Positions 37,555 to 44,596 of a DNA stretch of 64,000 bases are shown here, one piece after another. The notes beneath the pieces were generated by a model. That model was not told the origin of the DNA. It ran no database searches and saw only the letters and a list, made by a program, of their open reading frames with translations. Made by a program: the position numbers and the translations under genes. Source of the stretch: Planosporangium sp963837285 (lineage in GTDB: Bacteria > Actinomycetota > Actinomycetes > Mycobacteriales > Micromonosporaceae); the NCBI GenBank assembly GCA_963837285.1, contig CAWIMS010000003.1:1-64000 (forward strand), given 5' to 3'. Numbering within the stretch: position 1 is the first letter of the stretch; each line of letters opens with the position of its first letter.

Positions 37555-37794
37555 TTACCGCGTCGCCCCATCCGGCCAGATGATCGTGACAGGGCGACAG
37601 ATCTCCCGGGCGTACGCGACCACGTCGGCAGTACCGCCGAAGGCTCTCGCGGGTTCGCCGTCGGCGAGACAGGACAACCCGGTCAGCTCGGCACCTGTGG
37701 CGGTCATGCGATCCAGTTCGCGGTCGATCTCGTTCGCGATCAGCGCCTCGACCGGCATGGACAATCCGCGATGCCCGGTCACCGCTACCCTCAC
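37555..37794 (-). CDS. Shortened SLOG-like protein
   Basis: 79 aa. The N-terminus has MRVAVTGHRGL and LTGLSCLADG, as in nucleotide-binding SLOG/Rossmann-type proteins of actinomycetes. The C-terminus has EPARAFGGTADVVAYARE and ends TIIWPDGATR. From memory, full-length relatives carry about 80 residues between these two blocks, so this copy looks like an in-frame internal deletion joined at a DG word. GTG at 37794 follows AGGAGAAGAC. It is the last gene after the GntR and PP2C genes. It may be non-functional or a minimal ligand binder. Confidence 0.5.
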   Translation of the reverse strand: MRVAVTGHRGLSMPVEALIANEIDRELDRMTATGAELTGLSCLADGEPARAFGGTADVVAYAREICRPVTIIWPDGATR

Positions 37795-37821
37795 GTCTTC
37801 TCCTGACGGGATCGATACTCG

Positions 37822-38547
37822 CTACGCGGCTCGAACGTCAACGACGATCACCGTGACGTTGTCCGGGCCGCCCCGGCCAATGGCCAACGCGACAAGGCGG
37901 TCGGCTGTTTCGTCCGGGCCGCCGGAGGAGTTGAGCGTGGAGTGGATCAGGTCGTGGGTTACCACCGCGGTCAGCCCGTCCGAGCACAGCATGAACCGAT
38001 CACCGACCCGGAGGTCCCAGGTTGTGAGGTCGGGGGATCGGCCGTCGACACGGCCGTCGAGGAATCGGGATAGGCGTTCGGGAAGGTCCGGAACATCGGC
38101 AGCGTCGGCCACCAGGTGTCCGTAGATGTGGTCCTCGGTGATCTGTATGGTTCTGCTGCTTCCGGAACCCGCGTCGCGCAACAGGTAAGCGCGGGAGTCG
38201 CCCAGGTTCGCCACGATGGCCGTCGCCCCGGACCACAGCATCGCCACCAACGTGGCGGCCATGCCCGCCAGTTCCGGCTCGGTTTCGATCTTCCGGCGCA
38301 GCGCCTCGTTGGCATCCATGACCGCCCGCCCAAGCACAGGGGAAAGCTCAGACGGGTCGACCAGGCGGTCGTGCGGCTGCAGGGCTTCGATCACGGTAGC
38401 GCTGGCGATGTCGCCAGCGGGATGGCCGCCGAGCCCGTCCGCAACCGCGAACAACGATCGCCCTGTGTAGATGGCGTCTTCGTTGCGCCGTCGCACGAGC
38501 CCGACGTCGGTACGACCGGTGACGTCAACATTGACGGTCGAGGTCAT
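37822..38547 (-). CDS. PP2C-family protein serine/threonine phosphatase
   Basis: A 241-aa metal-dependent phosphatase. Motifs are RRRNEDA (metal Asp), FAVADGLGGHPAGD, IVANLGDSRAYLLR, LCSDGLTAVV and GPDNVTVIVV, with all metal ligands present. There is no membrane anchor or extra sensor, so it is a soluble phosphatase. ATG at 38547 is 3 bp after the GntR stop, so the two are cotranscribed. It could act on a Ser/Thr kinase target elsewhere; no kinase gene is in the window. Confidence 0.9.
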   Translation of the reverse strand: MTSTVNVDVTGRTDVGLVRRRNEDAIYTGRSLFAVADGLGGHPAGDIASATVIEALQPHDRLVDPSELSPVLGRAVMDANEALRRKIETEPELAGMAATLVAMLWSGATAIVANLGDSRAYLLRDAGSGSSRTIQITEDHIYGHLVADAADVPDLPERLSRFLDGRVDGRSPDLTTWDLRVGDRFMLCSDGLTAVVTHDLIHSTLNSSGGPDETADRLVALAIGRGGPDNVTVIVVDVRAA

Positions 38548-38550
38548 GGT

Positions 38551-39372
38551 TCACCTGCCCGTTTCGTCGTCATCGGGATGTGGGGCGTCGTCTGGCCAGG
38601 GGGCCTGCGCCGATCCTTCGCGGTGCAGGATGTGGACGGTTTCCACTCGATCGCTGGCCACGACGTACTCGGTTACTTCGACCGGCTTGCCGTCGCTCCC
38701 CGACGTGCCCACCCGCACGATTTCCAACACGGGCAGGCTGGTCGGGATCTCCAGCAGCGCGGCCTCGTCCTTGCTGGGCATCCGCGCCCGATGGATCTCC
38801 ATCCAACTGATGGGCCAGTGGCCGGCCCGCTCGATCCGGTACAACCACTCACCGGCCGCCGGACTCGCGTCGACGTCGGCAACGAGGTCGGCGACGCGCG
38901 GGTGGATCCAGGAGGCACTGATCTGGAAGGGCGCCTCCGACGCGGGGCCGGTCACCCTGTACCGGCGCAGGACCTCGGTGCCAGGCTTCACGCCGAGAAG
39001 CCTGGCGATGCGCGGATCCTCCAGCGGCGCGGATGCGTTGGTGGCCCTGCCGTGGCGAACCCACACCTCTTGGCTGCTGGCCGAGGGAAACGAGTAGCCA
39101 GTGGCTCGCTCATTGCGCTTGACCAGGTCGCCCCTCGGTCGGCGGGGACGGATGGTGCCATGCCGGACGGTGATTCCTCGGCCCTGTACCGCCCAGACGT
39201 AGCCCTCGGATTCGAGAACCGCGACAGCCCGCCCGATCGTGTCCCGGTTCGCGCCGTACTCCGTTGCGAAATCGTCGAGCCGCGGCAGCCTGGCACCTGG
39301 CTCCCATTCGCCGCCCTCGATCCGTGCCCGGATCTTCGCGGCGATGTCCAGGTAGCGCGAGTGCACGGCCAC
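38551..39372 (-). CDS. GntR-family regulator with UTRA effector domain
   Basis: A 273-aa regulator. Residues 1-75 are the GntR winged helix (YLDIAAKIRARIEGG, then GANRDTIGRAVAVLE). Residues 95-255 are a UTRA ligand-binding domain (ASWIHPRVADLVADV and LEIVRVGTSGSDG). GTG at 39372 with GGGAAGGGA upstream starts right at the conserved N-terminus; a longer frame to 39924 exists but reads through the promoter and the divergent ORFs. First gene of the GntR-PP2C-SLOG operon. Likely binds the paired sites at 39397-39455 and controls both directions. Confidence 0.88.
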   Translation of the reverse strand: MAVHSRYLDIAAKIRARIEGGEWEPGARLPRLDDFATEYGANRDTIGRAVAVLESEGYVWAVQGRGITVRHGTIRPRRPRGDLVKRNERATGYSFPSASSQEVWVRHGRATNASAPLEDPRIARLLGVKPGTEVLRRYRVTGPASEAPFQISASWIHPRVADLVADVDASPAAGEWLYRIERAGHWPISWMEIHRARMPSKDEAALLEIPTSLPVLEIVRVGTSGSDGKPVEVTEYVVASDRVETVHILHREGSAQAPWPDDAPHPDDDETGR

Positions 39373-39396
39373 CGCACACCGTCCCTTCCCCCGGCA

Positions 39397-39455
39397 TTGT
39401 CTTGGGATAATTATTGACAACGGCTGGACCGGGTCCGACGATTGTCCCAAGACAA
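39397..39455. promoter_or_regulatory. Paired TTGTC-N4-GACAA operator sites
   Basis: Two 14-bp sites in mirror orientation: TTGTCTTGGGATAA at 39397-39410 and TTGTCCCAAGACAA at 39442-39455, with centres 45 bp apart. Each is itself a TTGTC-N4-GACAA palindrome, the first with one change, as expected for a dimeric GntR protein. A TTGACA -35-like word (39414-39419) lies between them, facing the micro-ORF operon. The layout suits repression by looping or by covering both promoters. Confidence 0.65.
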
Positions 39456-39558
39456 GGCGCCTGGCGACAACGGTTGACAGAAATGGCCCCGGCGGGCCTC
39501 CTACCCCCGCCGTGGGCCGGCACCTCTTTCCCTCCAGTTGGCGCTGAAAGGACACACG

Positions 39559-39624
39559 ATGCTGGCCAAGCGTGGCTGCATGCTGCCCGGATACAGCGTG
39601 CCGATGATCGGGGAGTCGACATGA
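39559..39624 (+). CDS. 21-codon micro-ORF with strong ribosome site
   Basis: ATG at 39559 is preceded by GAAAGGA at ideal spacing. The peptide begins MLAKRGCMLPGYSVP and ends GEST. Its TGA overlaps the next ATG (ATGA), so it would couple translation of the following gene. It could be a leader peptide, a small functional peptide or a coupling device. No family recognised. Confidence 0.55.
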   Translation: MLAKRGCMLPGYSVPMIGEST

Positions 39625-39917
39625 TCCCGCTGCCCTATGACCCGGAGAACCCGCCCACGGAGCCTCCGCCAGGCGCGGAGCGTTTGCTATGGAACATCTC
39701 CCACGCGCTCCGGGTGTCCCACGTGTCGAACACGGACGGGTTCTGCCAGTCGCCCGCGTGTGTGCGGGACTTCGCACTGTGGCCGTGCCCGCCGGTCCGG
39801 CTGGCCGATGCCGGACTGCTGGCCTCGGTGGGCTGGTGGACGCTGCCTGGGAAGACGACCTCGATCGACGAACCGGGGCATTCCCCGCCGGGGCGTCGTC
39901 CGGCAGTACCGCGATGA
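39621..39917 (+). CDS. Hypothetical 98-aa protein of micro-ORF operon
   Basis: ATG at 39621, overlapping the 21-codon ORF by 4 nt. The protein has the block AERLLWNISHALRVSHVS followed by DGFCQSPACVRDFALWPC. It contains three Cys in about 20 residues (C-x4-C-x9-C) that could bind metal. The last third is Pro-rich. No membrane segment. It ends in an ATGA overlap with the next ORF. No family recognised; the context suggests control by the divergent GntR protein. Confidence 0.6.
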   Translation: MIPLPYDPENPPTEPPPGAERLLWNISHALRVSHVSNTDGFCQSPACVRDFALWPCPPVRLADAGLLASVGWWTLPGKTTSIDEPGHSPPGRRPAVPR

Positions 39918-40018
39918 ACGCCACAACCGTCGGCGGGCGGACCTCGTGGCGCTACGCCCGGCTCGACGACGACCTGCGGATCGCTTTGCGGGACACGGAG
40001 TACGCGGAGCGACCATGA
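39914..40018 (+). CDS. 34-codon micro-ORF, third in the operon
   Basis: ATG at 39914 overlaps the previous stop (ATGA). The peptide reads MNATTVGGRTSWRYARL and ends RDTEYAERP. The composition is charged and soluble. The stop falls just before the hairpin at 40020-40088. Its size and exact coupling to two other tiny ORFs make it likely to be translated, but its function is unknown. Confidence 0.5.
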   Translation: MNATTVGGRTSWRYARLDDDLRIALRDTEYAERP

Positions 40019-40019
40019 C

Positions 40020-40088
40020 CCGCGCAGATGTAACCCATCTGCGGCATCGTGCGTGTCACGAAGCAGCAAATGGGTTACATCTGCGCGG
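40020..40088. terminator. 19-bp hairpin between convergent operons
   Basis: Arms 40020-40038 and 40070-40088 (CCGCGCAGATGTAACCCAT) pair perfectly with a 31-nt loop. The stop of the convergent acyltransferase (40075-40077) lies in the right arm and the last micro-ORF stops 2 bp before the left arm. It should terminate both. Confidence 0.85.
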
Positions 40089-41358
40089 ATCTTGAGCTAG
40101 CCGATACCAACTCGACCGGGTCGTCGAGCACAAGGCGCATGGCCCGCTCTACGGCAGCCTCATCGAAGGTCGAGCGGTGGAAGCTCGCGTTGATGTACAG
40201 CACCCCGGCCAGTTCGGTGAAGGAGACCGTGATCGCCTCCGGGCCGCCCGTCGTGGGCACGCTGATGTTCTCGCGCCGATCGGCCGGTGCAGTCCACGGC
40301 AGGTCGGTGTACGCGTCGAGCCGGCCGACGTGGGTGAGGGTCAGCTCCGGGCGCGGGGCGGCCACCACGGGCGCCGGAACGCCAGCGTGCCCGCGACGGG
40401 CCGGGGTCAGCAGCAGCCGGCCGGTACGCAACGCGAGCATGGCCAGCGCGCCGCCGGCCGCCAGTTCGCCGGTCAGCGCCTCGTGGACCGCGCGCGGATC
40501 GGTGAGGTCGGCCGGCCGCAGGTAGTGGCCCCAGGAGAAGTTGCCGTTCACCGCCCCGCCGGGTGGCAGGTACCGGCGCGCGTCGACCAGCACGACCGCG
40601 CCGGGCCACTTCGGGGTGAGGTCGCAGCGCCGCAACGCCACCGCCGTGGCGGCGAACAGCACCGCGGCGGCGGACACGCCCGGCATGGCCTCGTCCCGCC
40701 AGGCCCGGATCGCGGCGCGTGCGTGCGTGGACCCCATCGACGTGTACGCCACGTCCGGCTGCCACGGCACCGAAGCGGCGGAAGACGCGGCAGCGGGCGG
40801 GCGGGCCACCGGCAGCGCCCGCAACAGCTTGTGCGGACGCCGGCCGAAGTGGTGCAGGACGGCCCGCGCCGCCGGTAACCGGGTCGGCGGCGGAAACGCC
40901 GGTCGCGCCGCACGCCCCTCGGCCGCAGCGCGGATCAGTTCGGGAAACAGTGTGTTGACGACCCGCCCGTCGCCGACCGCGTGCGAGATCTTTGCGCCGA
41001 CGAAACCCCGGCAGGTCGCCAGCAGGATCGGCCGGTCACCCAGGCTCGCGTCGACGAGGTGCCGGGTGACGGCGTCGGCGGCGGCGCGATCGTCCCCGCC
41101 CGGGTCGTCGACCGGCACCACCAGCCGGTCCGCGAACGTCGCGAAGTCCGGGGCGGACAACGGTACCCACCGGATCCCGGCCCGATCGAGCAGGCACACC
41201 GCCGGATCGGTGGGCCGGTCGGCGTGCATGCCCACGAGTGCGTCGCGCAGCCCGGTCGCGCCGACACCCGCGAACGGCCCGAGTACGCGCAGATTGTCGA
41301 CGCCGAGCCACCCCCGGTCGCGCGCCGGCAACCGACGGTGAGTGGTCGGAGAGCTCAA
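40075..41358 (-). CDS. Condensation-superfamily acyltransferase
   Basis: 427 aa. A candidate active-site motif SHAVGDG (HxxxDG type) is near residue 125. NFSWGHYL near residue 270 occupies the place of the structural DFGWG-like motif of BAHD/PapA enzymes. Such enzymes transfer acyl groups to alcohols or amines. TTG at 41358 is chosen because AGGA lies 7 bp upstream; the open frame extends much further but only as antisense of dpgA. Divergent from dpgA across a 144-bp promoter region, so likely part of the same pathway, for example acylating the resorcinol-type product. Confidence 0.75.
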   Translation of the reverse strand: MSSPTTHRRLPARDRGWLGVDNLRVLGPFAGVGATGLRDALVGMHADRPTDPAVCLLDRAGIRWVPLSAPDFATFADRLVVPVDDPGGDDRAAADAVTRHLVDASLGDRPILLATCRGFVGAKISHAVGDGRVVNTLFPELIRAAAEGRAARPAFPPPTRLPAARAVLHHFGRRPHKLLRALPVARPPAAASSAASVPWQPDVAYTSMGSTHARAAIRAWRDEAMPGVSAAAVLFAATAVALRRCDLTPKWPGAVVLVDARRYLPPGGAVNGNFSWGHYLRPADLTDPRAVHEALTGELAAGGALAMLALRTGRLLLTPARRGHAGVPAPVVAAPRPELTLTHVGRLDAYTDLPWTAPADRRENISVPTTGGPEAITVSFTELAGVLYINASFHRSTFDEAAVERAMRLVLDDPVELVSASSRSAQM

Positions 41359-41502
41359 TATTCTGTCCTCGCAGTCGGTGGCTGCCAAACTAACGCGAAG
41401 CCTGACACCGCCGGCACGCGTACCCGGACCGGATCTCGCGGATGTCCGTCCGGCGCAATACCTCCGGTCACCCGACGCGCCACCCCGTCGCCAGGGCGTG
41501 GG

Positions 41503-42645
41503 ATGGCGAGCATGTTCATCGCGGCTGAATCTTCCGGACCTTCCGGGCGGCTGGACCTCCGGTCGGCGCACATCACACCGGCGAGATCCGCCGTGCCCAC
41601 CATCCTCGGGGTGGGCACGGCCAACCCGCCGACGGCGTACACCCAGGAGGAGGTTCTCGACCGGTACCGGGTCGACGAGGAGCGGATCCGGTCGCTGTTC
41701 CTCAACAGCCACATCGACCAGCGTCACCTCGCCCTGCCCGGGCTCGACGGCGGCGGCGCCCCGGTATACGAGAGCCAGGGCCAACTGCTGGCGAAGCACC
41801 GGACGGCGGGGATCGAGCTGGCCGCCCAGGCGTTGCGGACCTGCCTGGACCGCGCCGGCGCCGAGCTGTCCGACATCCAGTACCTGTGCTGCGTGACGTC
41901 GACCGGGTTCCTGACGCCTGGATTCAGCGCCCTGCTGATCCGGGAACTGGGCCTGCGCCCCGACTGCAGCCGGGCCGACGTGGTCGGGATGGGCTGCAAC
42001 GCCGGCCTGAACGGGCTCAACCCGGTCGCCTCGTGGGCGGCCGCCAACCCGGGCAAGCTCGCCGTGATGATCTGCGTCGAGGTGTGCTCGGCGGCCTACG
42101 TCTTCGACGGCACGATGCGCACCGCGGTGGTGAACAGCCTGTTCGGCGACGGCGCCGCCGCCGTCGCGGTCCGAGGTCAGACCGATTCGGTACCCGCGGA
42201 AGGCAACCCGGCTATCGTCCGGTTCGCCAGCCGGCTGATCCCCGAGGCGATCGGCGCCATGCGGTACGAGTGGGACGACCAGCAGAACAAGTTCAGCTTC
42301 TTCCTCGACCGCGACGTCCCGTACGTGGTGGGCGCGCACGCCGAGCAGGTCATCGACGCCCTGCTCGACGGCACCGGGGTACGGCGTGGCGACGTCGACC
42401 ACTGGATCGTGCACTCCGGCGGCAAGAAGGTGATCGACTCGGTACGGGTCAACCTCCGCCTCACCGCGCACGACCTCCGGCACACCGTCTCGGTACTGAG
42501 CCGGTACGGAAACCTGTCCAGCGGCTCGTTCCTGTTCTCGTACGAACGGCTGCTCGACGAGAAGCAGGTGGCACCCGGCGACCACGGCGTGCTGATGACG
42601 ATGGGCCCCGGATCGACGATCGAGACGGCGCTTCTCAAGTGGTAA
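41503..42645 (+). CDS. dpgA: Type III polyketide synthase, 3,5-dihydroxyphenylacetyl-CoA synthase (DpgA)
   Basis: A 380-aa chalcone-synthase-fold enzyme. Catalytic Cys165 is in VGMGCNAGLN, a conserved His in VVGAHAEQV, and the later motif is WIVHSGGKKVIDS, followed by GNLSSGSFLFSYERL. These blocks match glycopeptide-cluster DpgA, which condenses four malonyl-CoA to 3,5-dihydroxyphenylacetyl-CoA. The ATG at 41503 has AGGG 6 bp upstream; ATG 41512 is an alternative. It is followed by dpgB after 20 bp. No dpgC or dpgD is present, so the usual route to dihydroxyphenylglycine is not complete here. Confidence 0.92.
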   Translation: MASMFIAAESSGPSGRLDLRSAHITPARSAVPTILGVGTANPPTAYTQEEVLDRYRVDEERIRSLFLNSHIDQRHLALPGLDGGGAPVYESQGQLLAKHRTAGIELAAQALRTCLDRAGAELSDIQYLCCVTSTGFLTPGFSALLIRELGLRPDCSRADVVGMGCNAGLNGLNPVASWAAANPGKLAVMICVEVCSAAYVFDGTMRTAVVNSLFGDGAAAVAVRGQTDSVPAEGNPAIVRFASRLIPEAIGAMRYEWDDQQNKFSFFLDRDVPYVVGAHAEQVIDALLDGTGVRRGDVDHWIVHSGGKKVIDSVRVNLRLTAHDLRHTVSVLSRYGNLSSGSFLFSYERLLDEKQVAPGDHGVLMTMGPGSTIETALLKW

Positions 42646-42665
42646 GCGAACAAAGGAGTAACCAC

Positions 42666-43373
42666 GTGTCGGAACTGTCCCGGCTGACCGACGTCTTCCT
42701 CGAAGTCGACCGCACGGCCACGCTGTCGACCGGACTCATCGACGAGGTCAACAAGGTCTGTGACACCGTCGAGAACGCCGGCAAGGACGTCGCCCTGCTG
42801 GTCCACCTCACCGGTGACGTGAACCAACAAGCCGACCCATGGCCGCACGACCTCGGCATCCACACCGTCAACAAGTGGGAACGTGCGCTGCGCCGGCTCG
42901 AACGCCTGCCCGCGCTCACGATGACGGTCCTTTCGGGGACCTGCCGCGGGCCGGCGCTCGACCTCCTGCTCGCGACCGACTGCCGCATCGCGACCCCGGG
43001 CAGCGCCCTGCGTACCTCGCTGGTGGGCGGCAGTACCTGGCCGGGCATGTCGGTCTACCGCCTGGCCAACCAGTTGGGCGCCAGCCGCTCGCGCCAGCTC
43101 GCCCTGCTGGGTACCGGGATCCCGGCCGCCCGCGCGGTCGAGTGGGGGCTGCTCGACGCCCTCGTCGAGGACCCGCTGGACGGCTCCCGGCAGGTGCTGG
43201 ACGCGCTGGCCGGCGTCACCGGCACCGAGTTGGCGATCCGCCGCCAGTTGCTCACCGAGGCGATGTCGACCAGCTTCGAGGACGCCCTCGGCTCCCACCT
43301 GGCGGCCTGCGACCGGGCGCTGCGGCTGGCCCGTACCGGCGTGGACTCCGGCCCCGGCATCCCGGCGCCGTGA
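42666..43373 (+). CDS. dpgB: DpgB-like enoyl-CoA hydratase-fold partner of DpgA
   Basis: A 235-aa crotonase-like protein (SGTCRGPALDLLLATDCR, then GTGIPAARAVEWGLLD). In glycopeptide pathways DpgB raises DpgA turnover and helps dehydration of the polyketide intermediate. GTG at 42666 is preceded by AAAGGAG. Its stop overlaps the monooxygenase start (GTGA). The usual crotonase oxyanion residues are partly changed, as in other DpgB proteins. Assignment rests on order after dpgA and on sequence character. Confidence 0.85.
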   Translation: MSELSRLTDVFLEVDRTATLSTGLIDEVNKVCDTVENAGKDVALLVHLTGDVNQQADPWPHDLGIHTVNKWERALRRLERLPALTMTVLSGTCRGPALDLLLATDCRIATPGSALRTSLVGGSTWPGMSVYRLANQLGASRSRQLALLGTGIPAARAVEWGLLDALVEDPLDGSRQVLDALAGVTGTELAIRRQLLTEAMSTSFEDALGSHLAACDRALRLARTGVDSGPGIPAP

Positions 43374-44596
43374 CCGGCCACTGCCGCGCGCTGATCATCG
43401 GCGCCGGCAGCGCCGGTCTCGTCGCCGCGATCGCCCTGCGCAAGGCCGGCTTCGACGCCGTCGTGTTCGAGGCGTACGGCCAGCGCGAGGACGGGGCCCG
43501 CGAGGGCTACCTGACGCTCGCGGTCAACGGGCTCGACGCGCTGCGGGCGATCGGCGTCGAGCATCTGATCCGGGCCGGTGGCTTCCCGTGCGAGAAGATC
43601 GACTTCTTCAACGGGAACGGCCGGCACCTCGGCTGGGCGCCGATGGGTCCGGCGACGGGCGACGGCACGACCACGCACATCATCCGGCGCACCGACCTCC
43701 AGGCCGGCCTGCGCGCGGAGGCGGTCCGGCGCGGGGTACCACCGGTGCGGTACGGCAAGCGCCTGGTGGGTGCCGACACCACCGGAGGCGGCACGGTGAT
43801 CGCGTACTTCGCCGACGGCAGCACCGCCGAGGGCGACGTCCTGATCGGCGCCGACGGGGTGCACTCGGCCACCCGGTCTATTGTGGACGCCGGCAACCCG
43901 GCTCCGCTCTACACCGGCGTCGGCAACGTCTGCGGCTTCGCCAGCGCCACCGAGGTGGCGACCCTCGACGTCGGAGCCGGCCCCGGCGAGTACCGGATGG
44001 TCTGGGGCCGCAGGTGCACCTACTGCTACACGGTCAGCCCGGAGGGCGAGATCTGGTGGCTCGCCAACCCGCCGCGGCCCACCCCGGTGCCGCGCGCGAC
44101 GCTGCGGGCGATGTCCACATCGGACGTACGCCGGCTCATGGTCGGGTTGCTCGACGCGGACCGTGGTCCGGCCGCGTCGATCGTCCAGGCGAGCGCCGGG
44201 CCGCTGCGCCTGAGCAACCAGTACGCCATGGCGACGGTGCCGACCTGGCACAACGAGTCGATGGTCATCATCGGCGACGCGGCGCACGCGCTGGCCCCCG
44301 CGTCGGCCCAGGGCTGCTCACTGGCCATCGAGGACGCGGTCGTCCTGGCGCGCTGCCTGCGCGACGCGCCGTCGGTCGCGGCCGGGCTCACCCGGTACGA
44401 GAAACTGCGGCGCCCGCGCGTGGACCGGGTCGTCCCGTGGGCGGGCTCGCTGCGCAGCGCGAAACGGCACGGGCCGGTCGGCCGGGCGGTGCGCGACCTG
44501 GTCGTCCCGTTCATCCTCCGGAAGGCGGCCAGCGGGCGGTCGGTGGAGGAGATGTCGTGGCTGTTCCGCCACCACATCGAGTGGTCACCCGCCTAG
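43370..44596 (+). CDS. FAD-dependent aromatic monooxygenase (PHBH-fold)
   Basis: A 408-aa class A flavoprotein monooxygenase. The N-terminal dinucleotide motif is IIGAGSAGLVAAI, the DG motif is VLIGADGVHSATRS and the GD motif is IIGDAAHALAPASAQG. GTG at 43370 overlaps the dpgB stop. It should hydroxylate the aromatic product made by DpgA/DpgB, possibly giving a hydroquinone or quinone. It takes the place of DpgC, the cofactor-free dioxygenase that is normally in these operons. Its stop overlaps the convergent sulfatase-fold gene by 4 nt. Confidence 0.85.
   Translation: MTGHCRALIIGAGSAGLVAAIALRKAGFDAVVFEAYGQREDGAREGYLTLAVNGLDALRAIGVEHLIRAGGFPCEKIDFFNGNGRHLGWAPMGPATGDGTTTHIIRRTDLQAGLRAEAVRRGVPPVRYGKRLVGADTTGGGTVIAYFADGSTAEGDVLIGADGVHSATRSIVDAGNPAPLYTGVGNVCGFASATEVATLDVGAGPGEYRMVWGRRCTYCYTVSPEGEIWWLANPPRPTPVPRATLRAMSTSDVRRLMVGLLDADRGPAASIVQASAGPLRLSNQYAMATVPTWHNESMVIIGDAAHALAPASAQGCSLAIEDAVVLARCLRDAPSVAAGLTRYEKLRRPRVDRVVPWAGSLRSAKRHGPVGRAVRDLVVPFILRKAASGRSVEEMSWLFRHHIEWSPA

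Noticed and set aside
39373..39924. N-terminal extension of the GntR gene
   Set aside because: It would cover the operator region and the divergent ORFs, and the added residues are low complexity.
41359..42585. Upstream extension of the acyltransferase frame across dpgA
   Set aside because: It is antisense to the well-supported dpgA gene; the TTG at 41358 has a proper ribosome site.
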